A DNA stretch of 64,000 bases, from the NCBI RefSeq assembly GCF_900129965.1, contig NZ_FQXM01000005.1:210480-274479 (forward strand), given 5' to 3'. This stretch comes from Clostridium grantii DSM 8605 (GTDB lineage: Bacteria > Bacillota > Clostridia > Clostridiales > Clostridiaceae). The translations under genes were made by a program, and so were the position numbers. This document shows, piece after piece, positions 51,911-61,905 of the stretch; positions within the stretch are counted from its first letter, which is position 1, and the number at the start of each line of letters is the position of its first letter. The notes beneath the pieces are model-generated. The model made no database searches, had not been told where the DNA came from, and saw only the letters and a list, made by a program, of their open reading frames with translations.

Positions 51911-52831
51911 ATGGATACTAATATATTATTTTTAAATGGAAATAATAGTACAGAATTTTATAACAATGAAAGGAATAAGTATAATGGTATTAATGCTACA
52001 AGTATTTTTAAAAGTGATAGCAAATTTAGTAAATTAATTCGTAGGTTAATATTAAAATATAAATTACCAGGGTTATCTATATTTTATGATAATTGGGTGA
52101 AAAACATTAATAAGTATGAGTTGATTATTATATCTGTTAATCCATACAGTCCAAATATAGCAAAATATATAAGAAAAAAAACTAATATAAGAATTATACA
52201 ATGGTATTGGAATCCTGTAATTACAGAGATTAAACCTGATAAACTTAGAGGCAGTGATTGTGAAATATATTCCTTTGACAAAGAGGATTGTCAAAAGTAT
52301 GGATTGAATTATATTCAAACATATTATTTTTCGGGTATAGAGTTACCACAAAATGATATAATAAATGATATTTATTTTGTGGGTGCAGATAAAGGCAGAA
52401 TCCATGAGTTATTGGAATTAAAGAAAGTGTTTGAACAAAAGGACATTGTTACTAAATTTCACATAACAAAGTCGTCAAATTCTAAAAATGTTAAAAATTA
52501 TACGTACGAGTATAAAATATCTTATTCTGAAGTGCTGGCAGAAATTTCAAAAAGTTATGCCATTCTAGATTTAGTGCAACCTGGGCAGATGGGAATGTCA
52601 CAAAGACCCATGGAAGCAATCTTTTTCAGTAAAAAATTAGTTACTAATGATATTAAAATTTGCAAATATGATTTTTACAATAGAAACAATATTTTCATTT
52701 TGGGTAAAGATAATATTGACGATTTAAAAAGATTTCTTAATTCAGATTATATATCCATAGATAAAAATATTATAGAGAATTATGATTTTGGTAACTGGTT
52801 AAATCAAATTAAAGATCAAATGAATGTTTAG
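51911..52831 (+). CDS. Glycosyltransferase-like protein, paralogue of the 48978 gene
   Basis: About 306 aa. The C-terminal half (MGMSQRPMEAIFFSKKLVTN, CKYDFYNRNNIFILGKDN) is clearly related to the product at 48978-49988. The N-terminus is AT-rich and Asn/Lys-rich. The start is ATG 51911, with AAGGAG 12 bases upstream; the frame also runs to TTG 51884. A glycosyltransferase or accessory transferase function is inferred from family and context. Confidence 0.7.
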   Translation: MDTNILFLNGNNSTEFYNNERNKYNGINATSIFKSDSKFSKLIRRLILKYKLPGLSIFYDNWVKNINKYELIIISVNPYSPNIAKYIRKKTNIRIIQWYWNPVITEIKPDKLRGSDCEIYSFDKEDCQKYGLNYIQTYYFSGIELPQNDIINDIYFVGADKGRIHELLELKKVFEQKDIVTKFHITKSSNSKNVKNYTYEYKISYSEVLAEISKSYAILDLVQPGQMGMSQRPMEAIFFSKKLVTNDIKICKYDFYNRNNIFILGKDNIDDLKRFLNSDYISIDKNIIENYDFGNWLNQIKDQMNV

Positions 52832-53000
52832 GTACAAATATATGCTACTTCACAAATTTTTATTTTTATAGGAGTATTAAAAAAATTTAAATATTCTATT
52901 TATTTAGAGCTTTGTATTAATATATGGAAATCTAAAAATTGTAATAGATTTTCTCACACAGATTCAAAGGCAGCATATAATCCTAAAAATAGAACATGTG

Positions 53001-53022
53001 AACATAAGATAAAACTTATGTT
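53001..53022 (+). terminator. Weak hairpin after the 51911 gene
   Basis: AACATAAG pairs with CTTATGTT around ATAAAA, followed by TTAAAA. It could attenuate transcription into wzy. The rest of 52832-53070 shows no gene. Confidence 0.35.
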
Positions 53023-53070
53023 TTAAAAACCACTTGTAGGAATTGATAAATAGAGTTGAGGTGTAATTGG

Positions 53071-54387
53071 TTGATTTATGTTTTATTAATAACTTTAATT
53101 ATTTTTGCAATATTTACATATTTTATCACAAATAAAGATATTTTATCTGCTTCGTTTCTTTCAAACTTATTTTTTTCTTTAAGCACTATAGTGCTCATTC
53201 TTAATAAAAAAAAGTGGGGATTTTATTTAAGTAGTAAAACATTTTTTGTTATAGTAATAGCAATGATATGTTTAGCTTTAGGTGAATTATCGGTTAGAAG
53301 TTTTTTTCTAAATAGGAAGAAAAAATTAAGCTATAAAAATACAATGGGATCAACGAATTTTAACAATGTTTACGAGTTGGATATACCTTTCTCATATAAT
53401 ATTTGTATATCAATTGTGATGGTTATCTATGGATATCTATATTATTATAAAATAAAACAAATTGCTTCTATGTTTGGAAATGTTGTTGATTTTTCAACTA
53501 CATTACAATATTATAATATTTCATCTTCTACTGGATATAATGTAGGGATTGGATATACTTTTGGATTTTTAGTATGTAATGTATTAGTGAACACGTATAT
53601 ATATATCATTTTGTATAAAATTATTTTTAATAAGTTTAAGAAATATGATGTGTATAATTTTATACCCATTGTGATTTTTATTATTATGCAAATTATAACA
53701 GGGTCACGCTCTAATTTTATATACATTTTAACATCTACGGTTGTAATGGGGTATATTTTATGGAAAAACAAATATGGATGGAAGAAAAGAAGTAACAAAA
53801 AAATGATTAAAACTGCAATTTTAGCAATGTTTGGTTTTTTAGTGATATTCTATTTTTCAGGAAAATTAACAGGAAAAAGTCAACATTTTAATGACGCATT
53901 TGAGGGAATATCTGTTTATTCATCAGGGTCTATAGTATCATTGAATTTATTCCTTCAGACTTTTACATTTAATCAAACTGATTTTGGCAGTGAAACATTG
54001 TATGGAATAAGTCATATCTTGTCAAGGCTGACAGGAAAAGAAGTAATTGAAACTAGGCATTTAGAATTTATTGCAATTAACTCATATTTAAGGACAAATA
54101 TATATACATCTTTAAGAAGGTATCTCCATGATTACGGTTATATAGGAATGTGTTTTATACAGTTTATAATGGGGATGTTTTACACTTCAATATATTTAAA
54201 GATTAAGCATCACATTTACAAGAATGAAATATTTGCTATATTAATATATTCTAGCATATTCTACCCGATTGTCATGCAATCAATTGATGAGAAATTTTTA
54301 ACAATATTACTAACCCCAACGATGTTAATTCAAATTTGCTGTTTTTATATATTTTATAGATTATTTAATTCAAATTCGATTAAATAA
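53071..54387 (+). CDS. Wzy-type oligosaccharide repeat-unit polymerase
   Basis: About 438 aa with ten or more membrane helices and a large loop (~275-330) before the last helices, containing Arg-rich segments (LSRLTGKE, RTNIYTSLRRYLHDYGYIG). This is the layout of O-antigen/capsule polymerases, and the ~443-residue length fits. It joins exported lipid-linked repeats on the outer face of the membrane. The start is TTG 53071, seven bases after GAGGTG; TTG 53056 lies within that site. It is the only polymerase in the locus. Confidence 0.85.
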   Translation: MIYVLLITLIIFAIFTYFITNKDILSASFLSNLFFSLSTIVLILNKKKWGFYLSSKTFFVIVIAMICLALGELSVRSFFLNRKKKLSYKNTMGSTNFNNVYELDIPFSYNICISIVMVIYGYLYYYKIKQIASMFGNVVDFSTTLQYYNISSSTGYNVGIGYTFGFLVCNVLVNTYIYIILYKIIFNKFKKYDVYNFIPIVIFIIMQIITGSRSNFIYILTSTVVMGYILWKNKYGWKKRSNKKMIKTAILAMFGFLVIFYFSGKLTGKSQHFNDAFEGISVYSSGSIVSLNLFLQTFTFNQTDFGSETLYGISHILSRLTGKEVIETRHLEFIAINSYLRTNIYTSLRRYLHDYGYIGMCFIQFIMGMFYTSIYLKIKHHIYKNEIFAILIYSSIFYPIVMQSIDEKFLTILLTPTMLIQICCFYIFYRLFNSNSIK

Positions 54388-54754
54388 AAGATAGAAAATT
54401 GAGACATTATAGACAAATTGAGTAAACAACAAAGTTGATTCTTGAAAGTTTGCACATTCAATGCTAATGATTGAATAAATGCATTATTTTATTAACTTCA
54501 AAGTTTGTAATAGAAAAGTAAATAGTATATTTAGATTACATTATATATTGATAATTTGTATGGTATATAGATTATTAAAGACTTACGAATAAAATACAAA
54601 AGTTTAAAACATTTAAACTTATTAATGGATTATAAAATAAAAGGTTAATGGTTATGTAAAAACTAATAAAGGTAGTATAAGTTTATTTTAAAAAATATTT
54701 ATTAAAATAAACAACTAAGTTACAATATCTGAATAGAAAGGTGAGAGTTAATTA
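54388..54754. other. AT-rich gap between wzy and wzx
   Basis: 367 bases without a convincing open frame, hairpin terminator, repeat or RNA signature. It is more AT-rich than the surrounding genes and might hold a promoter for wzx, but I cannot single one out. Confidence 0.5.
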
Positions 54755-56173
54755 TTGAATAGTAAAGCAGTTAATTTAATTAAAAATTTTTCGTATACAC
54801 TAACTTCAAATTTATTATCATTGATTATCTCAACTTTGGTGATATTAATAGTACCAAAGTTGATTGGAGTACAAGAATACGGTTATTGGCAATTATATTT
54901 ATTTTATTCATTATATGTAGGTTTTTTGCATTTTGGATGGAATGACGGTATTTATCTAAGATATGGAGGTAAAGAATATAAGGAACTAGATAAAGGACTA
55001 TTTTTCTCACAGTTTTACATGTTGCTTCTTCTTCAGTTAATAATAGCAGTGATTATGTTTACCGTTTCCAATCTTTTTTTTATTGATGGGAATAAGATAT
55101 TTATATTTAGAATGACGGCCTTATGTTTATTAGTTACCAATGTAAGATTTATGTTGCTATATATTTTGCAATGTACGAATAGAATAAAAGAGTATGCCCA
55201 AATAACGATGATGGATAAAATACTATATTGTTGCTTAATCATCATTTTATTAGCAATTGGTGTTAGACAATATAAATTAATGATAGTGGCTGATTTAATT
55301 GGCAGGTTTATTTCATTGGTATATGCTACATATTGCTGTGGGGATATGGTTTTTAGGAGAATTTCTACATTTTACTTTAGTTTCGAAGAAACATTCGAGA
55401 ATATTAATGCTGGAATAAAACTCATGTTTTCCAATATTGCAAGTATGTTGATTATAGGTGTAGTGAGATTTGGAATAGAACATTCGTGGGATGTTTCGAC
55501 TTTTGGGAAAGTATCGCTTACGTTAAGCATATCAAATTTAATGATGCTATTTATTAATGCTGTAGGAATTATTATGTTTCCCATTTTAAGAAGGACTGAT
55601 GGGAAGAAATTACCCGGTTTATATATAACGATGAGAGACTTTCTGATGGTAATATTGTTAGGTTTGATTATTGTATATTATCCTCTTAAAGTTGTTTTAT
55701 CAGCATGGTTGCCGAAGTATTATGATAGCTTAATGTATATGTCGTTGGTGTTTCCTATATGTGTATTTGAGGGGAAAATGGCTTTGCTTGTAAATACATA
55801 TTTAAAAACTATGAGAAAAGAAAAATTGATGTTGAAAATCAATTCAATTTCACTTATCTTAAGTGCAACAGTTACTTTTGTAACTACTATACTATTTAAA
55901 AATTTAAATTTAGCAATAGCATCAATTGTTATTCTTTTAGCGTTTAGATGTATATTAGCTGAAATATATTTGTCCAAGATTCTTAAAATTTCTTTGTATA
56001 AAGATATAGTCTTGGAATTAACAATGGCATTAATTTTTATATTAACAGGATGGTTTATAAATTCTTGGCTTGCAGTTCTACTATATGTAGTAGCTTATAT
56101 AATATATTTGGCTATAAAACGAAAAGATATTACTAATGCAATTAAAAATGTAAAGCTATTAATGAAAGCTTAA
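54755..56173 (+). CDS. Wzx-type flippase (polysaccharide exporter, MOP superfamily)
   Basis: 472 aa, twelve or more membrane helices evenly spaced. Typical N-terminal half: FSYTLTSNLLSLIISTLVIL followed by VPKLIGVQEYGYWQLYLFY. It moves lipid-linked repeat units to the outer leaflet, where Wzy polymerises them. TTG 54755 has AAAGGTGAG upstream at nine bases. It pairs functionally with the Wzy gene just upstream; both are AT-rich, as is usual for serotype-specific genes. Confidence 0.9.
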   Translation: MNSKAVNLIKNFSYTLTSNLLSLIISTLVILIVPKLIGVQEYGYWQLYLFYSLYVGFLHFGWNDGIYLRYGGKEYKELDKGLFFSQFYMLLLLQLIIAVIMFTVSNLFFIDGNKIFIFRMTALCLLVTNVRFMLLYILQCTNRIKEYAQITMMDKILYCCLIIILLAIGVRQYKLMIVADLIGRFISLVYATYCCGDMVFRRISTFYFSFEETFENINAGIKLMFSNIASMLIIGVVRFGIEHSWDVSTFGKVSLTLSISNLMMLFINAVGIIMFPILRRTDGKKLPGLYITMRDFLMVILLGLIIVYYPLKVVLSAWLPKYYDSLMYMSLVFPICVFEGKMALLVNTYLKTMRKEKLMLKINSISLILSATVTFVTTILFKNLNLAIASIVILLAFRCILAEIYLSKILKISLYKDIVLELTMALIFILTGWFINSWLAVLLYVVAYIIYLAIKRKDITNAIKNVKLLMKA

Positions 56174-56376
56174 TAAGAACTCGTAATGTATACAATTATA
56201 GCAATGACTGGATTTCTAGCCATCAAATGATGATAAATAATTGAGTCGTAGCATTCTGTAATTTGTGATGATGGATTAACATGAGAAAGCTTTCACTATA
56301 AACAGAATAGTTTAGAAATTTTCGGTTACAAGCATTGAGTAAAAAAAGTGAGTATAATTTTTAAGGAGATTTTGAT

Positions 56377-57411
56377 ATGGACACTAATATAATTGATAAA
56401 AACACTAAAATTTTGATGACAGGAGCAGCCGGTTTTATAGGATTTCACCTATCAACCTTATTGCTTGATCATGATTATCAGGTAATAGGGATAGATAACT
56501 TAAATGATTACTATGACCCTAAATTAAAAGAAAATCGTCTGAAACAATTACAAACTAACAACAATTTCATATTTCACAAAGTAGATTTAAAAGACAAATC
56601 AGATATAGACAATATATTCGAAAACTACAAACCGGATTATGTAATCAACCTAGCAGCACAAGCAGGAGTTCGTTATTCGATAACTAACCCGTATGCTTAT
56701 GTTGATTCTAATCTTATTGGTTTTATGAATATTCTTGAAGCTTGTAGAAACTATCCAGTAAAACATTTATTATATGCTTCTTCAAGTTCAGTATATGGTG
56801 GCAATAAAGTAGCCCCATTCTCAACTAACCATAATGTAGACCATCCAGTAAGTTTATATGCAGCTACTAAAAAATCTAATGAACTAATGGCACATACGTA
56901 TAGTCATTTATATAATATCCCTACAACAGGACTTAGATTCTTTACTGTTTATGGACCATGGGGTAGACCTGATATGGCTTATTTCTCTTTTACTAATAAT
57001 ATATTAGAAGATAAAACTATTAATGTATTTAATCATGGAAAGATGGAAAGAGATTTCACATATGTGGATGATATAGTAGAAGGAATTTATAAGTTATTAC
57101 CATTAGCACCAAAATCAAATGAAGAGTGGGATGAAGTAAAAGACGATTTAAGTAGTTCCTTTGCTCCATATAAGATTTATAACATAGGAAATAATCAGCC
57201 GGTACAATTAGAAAAATTCATATCTGTATTAGAAGATAAATTAGATAAAAAAGCTGTTAAAAATTATATGGATATGCAACCTGGAGATGTCTTAAGAACC
57301 TATGCAGATGTAAGTGACTTGGAGAAGGATATAGATTTTAAACCTAGTACAAGTATAGAAGATGGATTAGGTAAGTTTGTAGAATGGTATAAAGAATATT
57401 ATAAGATTTAG
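56377..57411 (+). CDS. UDP-glucuronate 4-epimerase (GAE/CapI type)
   Basis: 344 aa extended SDR: ILMTGAAGFIGFHLSTLLL at the N-terminus, NLAAQAGVRYSI (the GAE hallmark), catalytic Ser in SSSSVYG and Tyr-x3-Lys in YAATKKSNE. It interconverts UDP-glucuronate and UDP-galacturonate. The next gene makes UDP-glucuronate, giving a two-step uronic acid branch. AAGGAG precedes the ATG. The 56174-56376 gap holds no gene. Confidence 0.93.
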   Translation: MDTNIIDKNTKILMTGAAGFIGFHLSTLLLDHDYQVIGIDNLNDYYDPKLKENRLKQLQTNNNFIFHKVDLKDKSDIDNIFENYKPDYVINLAAQAGVRYSITNPYAYVDSNLIGFMNILEACRNYPVKHLLYASSSSVYGGNKVAPFSTNHNVDHPVSLYAATKKSNELMAHTYSHLYNIPTTGLRFFTVYGPWGRPDMAYFSFTNNILEDKTINVFNHGKMERDFTYVDDIVEGIYKLLPLAPKSNEEWDEVKDDLSSSFAPYKIYNIGNNQPVQLEKFISVLEDKLDKKAVKNYMDMQPGDVLRTYADVSDLEKDIDFKPSTSIEDGLGKFVEWYKEYYKI

Positions 57412-57435
57412 GTTATAAGAAAGGGGGAACTTATC

Positions 57436-58602
57436 ATGAAAATCACAATAGCAGGAACTGGCTATGTTGGACTATCGAATGCAGTTTTATTAGCCCAACA
57501 TAATGAAGTTATAGCACTTGATATTATTCAAGAAAAAGTAGATATGATAAATGATAGAATATCACCTATTGTAGATAAAGAAATTGAAGAATATTTAGCA
57601 ACAAAAGAATTAAATTTAACAGCAACAACAGATGCATATAGAGCCTATAAATATGCTGAATATGTTATTATTTCTACACCTACTAATTATGATGCAGAAA
57701 AAAATTATTTTAATACAAGAACAGTTGAAGCCGTTATCGCTAATGTATTATCCATTAATCCAGATGCAACATTGATTATTAAATCAACAGTGCCAGTAGG
57801 ATATACAGAAAAAGTAAGAGCAATGTTTGAAACAGATAATATTATTTTCTCTCCTGAGTTTCTAAGAGAAGGTAAAGCACTATATGATAATTTATATCCA
57901 TCTCGTATAATTGTAGGTGAGCAATCAGAAAGAGCTAAGAGATTTGCTGATTTATTAGTACAAGGAGCAATCAAAGAAAATATTGATGTGTTATTTACTG
58001 AATCTACAGAGGCAGAAGCAGTAAAACTATTCTCCAATACATATTTAGCACTTAGAGTAGCTTACTTCAATGAATTAGATACTTATGCAGAGGTAAGAGG
58101 TCTTGACACTAAGCAAATAATTGAAGGAGTATCTCTTGATCCTAGAATAGGTAGCCATTACAATAACCCATCTTTTGGTTATGGTGGATACTGTTTACCT
58201 AAAGATACAAAACAGTTGCTAGCTAATTATTCTGATGTTCCTCAAAATATCATGGGAGCCATTGTAGATGCTAATAGAACTAGAAAAGATCATGTGGCTG
58301 ATATGATAATAGCTAGAAACCCTAAAGTTGTAGGTATTTATAGATTAACAATGAAGACTGATTCTGATAACTTTAGAGCATCTTCTATTCAAGGTATAAT
58401 GAAAAGAATCAAAGCAAAAGGTATTGAAGTAGTAGTTTATGAACCAGTACTAAAAGAAGAAGAGTTTTATCATTCAAAAGTTATAAGAGATTTAGGTGAA
58501 TTTAAGGAAATGTCTGATGTTATTGTTTCTAATAGATTGTCTAGTGAACTAGGAGATGTAGAAGAAAAAGTTTATACTAGAGATCTATATTGTAGGGATT
58601 AA
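57436..58602 (+). CDS. ugd: UDP-glucose 6-dehydrogenase
   Basis: 388 aa. NAD-binding ITIAGTGYVGLSNAVLLAQH, the catalytic Cys in GYGGYCLPKDTKQL (about residue 258), and central helix residues (EAVKLFSNTYLALRVAYFNE) are conserved. It oxidises UDP-glucose twice to UDP-glucuronate for the capsule, feeding the epimerase encoded 24 bases upstream. AAAGGGGG precedes the ATG. The length matches the ~388-aa short form of the family. A terminator follows. Confidence 0.94.
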   Translation: MKITIAGTGYVGLSNAVLLAQHNEVIALDIIQEKVDMINDRISPIVDKEIEEYLATKELNLTATTDAYRAYKYAEYVIISTPTNYDAEKNYFNTRTVEAVIANVLSINPDATLIIKSTVPVGYTEKVRAMFETDNIIFSPEFLREGKALYDNLYPSRIIVGEQSERAKRFADLLVQGAIKENIDVLFTESTEAEAVKLFSNTYLALRVAYFNELDTYAEVRGLDTKQIIEGVSLDPRIGSHYNNPSFGYGGYCLPKDTKQLLANYSDVPQNIMGAIVDANRTRKDHVADMIIARNPKVVGIYRLTMKTDSDNFRASSIQGIMKRIKAKGIEVVVYEPVLKEEEFYHSKVIRDLGEFKEMSDVIVSNRLSSELGDVEEKVYTRDLYCRD

Positions 58603-58619
58603 ATTAAATAGAATAAACA

Positions 58620-58652
58620 AAAGGTATAGAGGTAGAAATCTATACCTTTATA
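58620..58652 (+). terminator. Terminator between ugd and rfbA
   Basis: AAAGGTATAGA and TCTATACCTTT form a perfect 11-bp stem around GGTAGAAA, followed by ATATG. It probably ends the capsule assembly transcript; a TATAAT at 58672 may start the rfb operon. Confidence 0.7.
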
Positions 58653-58702
58653 TGAATAGAAAAAATATAAAATTATAATCTCGAATAAATGGAGGATTAC
58701 TA

Positions 58703-59587
58703 ATGAAAGGCATAATTTTAGCAGGTGGATCAGGCACAAGACTTTATCCAATAACTAAATCAGTATCTAAACAAATACTACCTATTTATGATAAGCCAAT
58801 GGTTTATTACCCAATGTCAGTTCTTATGCTTGCAGGTATAAAAGAAATTTTAATAATTTCTACACCAAGAGATATAAATTTCTTCAAAGAATTATTTCAA
58901 GACGGAAGTGAATTAGGTCTTGAATTATCCTATGCAATCCAAGAAGAACCACGAGGGCTTGCAGATGCATTCATAGTTGGAAAAAAATTTATAGGTGATG
59001 ATAGTGTTGCATTAGTTTTAGGGGATAATATTTTCCATGGTTATGGATTTACTGAAAGACTTCAAAGAGCTGTTTCAAGAAAAGAAGGTGCTACTATTTT
59101 TGGATATCATGTAAGTGATCCAACATCATTTGGAGTAGTAGAATTTGATGAAAAGTATAATGTAGTATCGATAGAAGAAAAACCACAAAAACCAAAATCA
59201 AACTATGCAGTTCCAGGATTATATTTCTACGATAATGATGTAGTAGAGATTGCTAAAAATGTTAAGCCTTCCGCAAGAGGTGAAATAGAAATAACAGCAG
59301 TAAACAATGAATATTTAAGAAGAGGTAATTTAAAAGTTGAGCTTTTTGGTAGAGGGATGGCATGGTTAGATACTGGAACTCACAGGGGACTATTGGAAGC
59401 TTCAAACTTTGTAGAAGCTATCCAAACTAGACAAGGACTTTATGTTGCTTGCTTAGAAGAAATTGCTTATAGAAAAGGCTTTATAAATAGACAGCAGCTT
59501 TTAAAATTAGCAGAACCTTTAATGAAAACAGAGTATGGTAGGTATTTAACTCAGATTGCTGATGAGTACAATAATGCTAATTTATAA
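58703..59587 (+). CDS. rfbA: Glucose-1-phosphate thymidylyltransferase
   Basis: 294 aa, full length. N-terminal ILAGGSGTRLYPITKSVSKQ is the nucleotidyl-transfer signature; LVLGDNIFHGYG and WLDTGTH are the further conserved blocks. It makes dTDP-glucose from dTTP and glucose-1-phosphate, the first step to dTDP-L-rhamnose. It is the first gene of rfbACBD. GGAGG precedes the ATG. Confidence 0.97.
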   Translation: MKGIILAGGSGTRLYPITKSVSKQILPIYDKPMVYYPMSVLMLAGIKEILIISTPRDINFFKELFQDGSELGLELSYAIQEEPRGLADAFIVGKKFIGDDSVALVLGDNIFHGYGFTERLQRAVSRKEGATIFGYHVSDPTSFGVVEFDEKYNVVSIEEKPQKPKSNYAVPGLYFYDNDVVEIAKNVKPSARGEIEITAVNNEYLRRGNLKVELFGRGMAWLDTGTHRGLLEASNFVEAIQTRQGLYVACLEEIAYRKGFINRQQLLKLAEPLMKTEYGRYLTQIADEYNNANL

Positions 59588-59611
59588 GAAGAGTAATAAA
59601 TGGAGGTACAT

Positions 59612-60181
59612 ATGGGAAACTTTAATTTTATAGAAACCAAGATTCCAGATTTATATATAATTGAGCCAAAGGTTTTTGGTGATAATAGAGGATATTTCAT
59701 GGAAACTTACAGCAAAAAAGATTTCTTTGAAGCTGGACTCACAATGGAATTTGTTCAAGATAATGAATCAAAATCTAAAAAGGGAGTACTTAGAGGATTA
59801 CACTTTCAAACAAAGCATACTCAAGGAAAGCTAGTTAGAGTTATTGAAGGTGAAGTTTATGATGTGGCAGTGGATCTAAGAAAGGGTTCACCTACCTTTG
59901 GACAATGGGAAGGAATTTTGCTTTCTGGTAAAAATAAGAAGCAGTTCTATGTTCCAGAAGGTTTTGCACATGGATTCTTAGTTGTTTCAGAAGAAGCTGT
60001 ATTTAACTACAAGTGTACTGATTTTTATGCACCAGAATACGATGCTGGAGTACTTTGGAATGATTCTGAAATAGGTGTACAGTGGCCAATTGAAGGAATA
60101 GAAGAACTTCTTTTATCCGAAAAGGATAAAGCACAGAAGAAATTATCAGAGATTGAAGTACCTTTTGTATATATACCATAA
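59612..60181 (+). CDS. rfbC: dTDP-4-dehydrorhamnose 3,5-epimerase
   Basis: 189 aa cupin. Active-site segments DNESKSKKGVLRGLHFQ (with His) and FAHGFLV are present. It is the third step of the rhamnose pathway. I choose ATG 59612, preceded by GGAGG; the ATG at 59600 overlaps that site. It lies between rfbA and rfbB with short gaps. Confidence 0.96.
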   Translation: MGNFNFIETKIPDLYIIEPKVFGDNRGYFMETYSKKDFFEAGLTMEFVQDNESKSKKGVLRGLHFQTKHTQGKLVRVIEGEVYDVAVDLRKGSPTFGQWEGILLSGKNKKQFYVPEGFAHGFLVVSEEAVFNYKCTDFYAPEYDAGVLWNDSEIGVQWPIEGIEELLLSEKDKAQKKLSEIEVPFVYIP

Positions 60182-60199
60182 ATAGTTAGGAGAGTTGTT

Positions 60200-61255
60200 A
60201 TGAAAACTTATTTAGTTACCGGTGGAGCTGGCTTCATTGGGTCAAATTTTGTACTTTATATGCTTAACAAATATGAAGATATTAAAATAATAAATTTAGA
60301 TAAATTAACTTATGCAGGAAACTTAGAGAACTTAAAGGATATAGAAAATGATGAAAGACATATATTTGTTCAAGGGGATATATGTGATAAAGAATTGGTT
60401 TCTAGCTTATTTGATAAGTATGAAATTGATTATGTTGCACACTTTGCAGCAGAGTCACATGTAGATAGAAGTATAAAGATGCCAGAAATTTTTGCTCAAA
60501 CCAATGTACTTGGTACAGTTAACCTACTTAATTGTGCAAAAAATGATTGGGAGACAGCAGAAGGCTTTAAAGAAGGAGTTAAGTTCCTTCACGTTTCTAC
60601 AGATGAAGTTTATGGAAGCTTAGGTGAAACAGGTTTCTTTATGGAAACTACACCATTAGACCCACATAGCCCATATTCAGCAAGCAAGACTGGTTCTGAT
60701 TTAATGGTTAAAGCATACGCAGATACATATAAAATGCCAGTTAATATTACAAGATGTTCAAATAACTATGGTCCATACCAATTTCCAGAAAAATTAATAC
60801 CACTACTTATAAACAATTGCTTAAGTCATAAAGATTTACCTGTTTATGGTGATGGAATGAATGTAAGAGATTGGCTATTTGTTGAAGATCATTGTAAAGC
60901 TATTGATATGGTTATAAATGGTGGTAGATTAGGTGAAGTCTACAATGTAGGTGGACATAATGAAAGAACTAATATTACTATAGTAAAAACTGTTATTGAT
61001 TATATAAATGAAAATGTGGATAAAGAAGTTACAGAAAACCTAATTAAATATGTAGAAGATAGAAAAGGCCATGATTTAAGATATGGAATAGACCCAACTA
61101 AGATTAAAGAAGAGCTTGGATGGTATCCTGAGACCACTTTTGAAGTTGGAATAAAGAAAACTATAAAATGGTATTTAGATAATGAAGACTGGATGAAAAA
61201 TGTAACATCAGGAGATTATCAAAAATACTACAATAAAATGTACGATAATAAATAA
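60200..61255 (+). CDS. rfbB: dTDP-glucose 4,6-dehydratase
   Basis: 351 aa. Extended SDR with YLVTGGAGFIGSNFVLYML, the catalytic STDEVYG (Asp-Glu pair used for dehydration) and YSASKTGSD (Tyr-x3-Lys). It converts dTDP-glucose to dTDP-4-keto-6-deoxyglucose. TTAGGAG precedes the ATG. A small terminator separates it from rfbD. Confidence 0.97.
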   Translation: MKTYLVTGGAGFIGSNFVLYMLNKYEDIKIINLDKLTYAGNLENLKDIENDERHIFVQGDICDKELVSSLFDKYEIDYVAHFAAESHVDRSIKMPEIFAQTNVLGTVNLLNCAKNDWETAEGFKEGVKFLHVSTDEVYGSLGETGFFMETTPLDPHSPYSASKTGSDLMVKAYADTYKMPVNITRCSNNYGPYQFPEKLIPLLINNCLSHKDLPVYGDGMNVRDWLFVEDHCKAIDMVINGGRLGEVYNVGGHNERTNITIVKTVIDYINENVDKEVTENLIKYVEDRKGHDLRYGIDPTKIKEELGWYPETTFEVGIKKTIKWYLDNEDWMKNVTSGDYQKYYNKMYDNK

Positions 61256-61260
61256 AATTT

Positions 61261-61293
61261 AAACTCTTGGGGTAAGCTCTGAGAGTTTTTTTA
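61261..61293 (+). terminator. Small terminator/attenuator between rfbB and rfbD
   Basis: AAACTCT pairs with AGAGTTT across a 14-base loop containing GGGGTAAGC, followed by TTTTT. It would reduce read-through into rfbD. Confidence 0.6.
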
Positions 61294-61308
61294 TAAGAGG
61301 TGTTAAAT

Positions 61309-61905
61309 ATGAAGGTTTTAATAACAGGAGCTAATGGTCAATTAGGCAGAGAACTAACAAAACAATACAAAGAAAAAAGTAATATAGAATTGATTCTTAC
61401 TGATGTAGCAGATTTAGATATAACAGATGTAAAAACTGTATATGAATTTGTAAATGAGCATAAACCAGAAGTAATTATAAACTGTGCAGCACATACAGCT
61501 GTTGATAAATGTGAAACAGATGTGGATATGGCATATAAAATAAATACAATAGGTCCTAAAAATTTAGCATCAGCAGCTAATACTATAGGTGCTGAAATAG
61601 TACAGGTATCAACTGATTATGTTTTTGATGGAGAAGTGGATAAAGAATTAACAGAATTTGATGAAGTAAATCCTCAAACTGTATATGGTAAAACAAAATT
61701 AGAAGGAGAAAGAGTTGTAAGTAAGCTTAATCCTAAGCATTACATAGTTAGAACAGCATGGCTTTATGGAGATGGAAATAACTTTGTAAAAACAATGATT
61801 AAATTAAGTGAAACAAATAAAACATTAAAAGTAGTTAATGATCAAAAAGGAAGCCCAACAAGCACAGTAGACTTAGCTAGAGTTATGAGCAAGCTCGGGG
61901 CATAA
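61309..61905 (+). CDS. rfbD: dTDP-4-dehydrorhamnose reductase, truncated by repeat insertion
   Basis: 198 aa of a normal ~280-290. The N-terminal NAD(P)H-binding part is intact: VLITGANGQLGREL, NCAAHTAVDKCE, STDYVFDG and YGKTKLEGE (Tyr-x3-Lys), RTAWLYG, then DQKGSPTSTVDLARVM. After this Met the reading frame enters the GC-rich repeat at 61888 and stops within six codons (SKLGA-stop). The last ~90 residues, which complete the substrate pocket, are missing and not found downstream in the window. It is probably inactive unless another rfbD exists. The start is ATG 61309 after AGAGGTG. Confidence 0.9.
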   Translation: MKVLITGANGQLGRELTKQYKEKSNIELILTDVADLDITDVKTVYEFVNEHKPEVIINCAAHTAVDKCETDVDMAYKINTIGPKNLASAANTIGAEIVQVSTDYVFDGEVDKELTEFDEVNPQTVYGKTKLEGERVVSKLNPKHYIVRTAWLYGDGNNFVKTMIKLSETNKTLKVVNDQKGSPTSTVDLARVMSKLGA

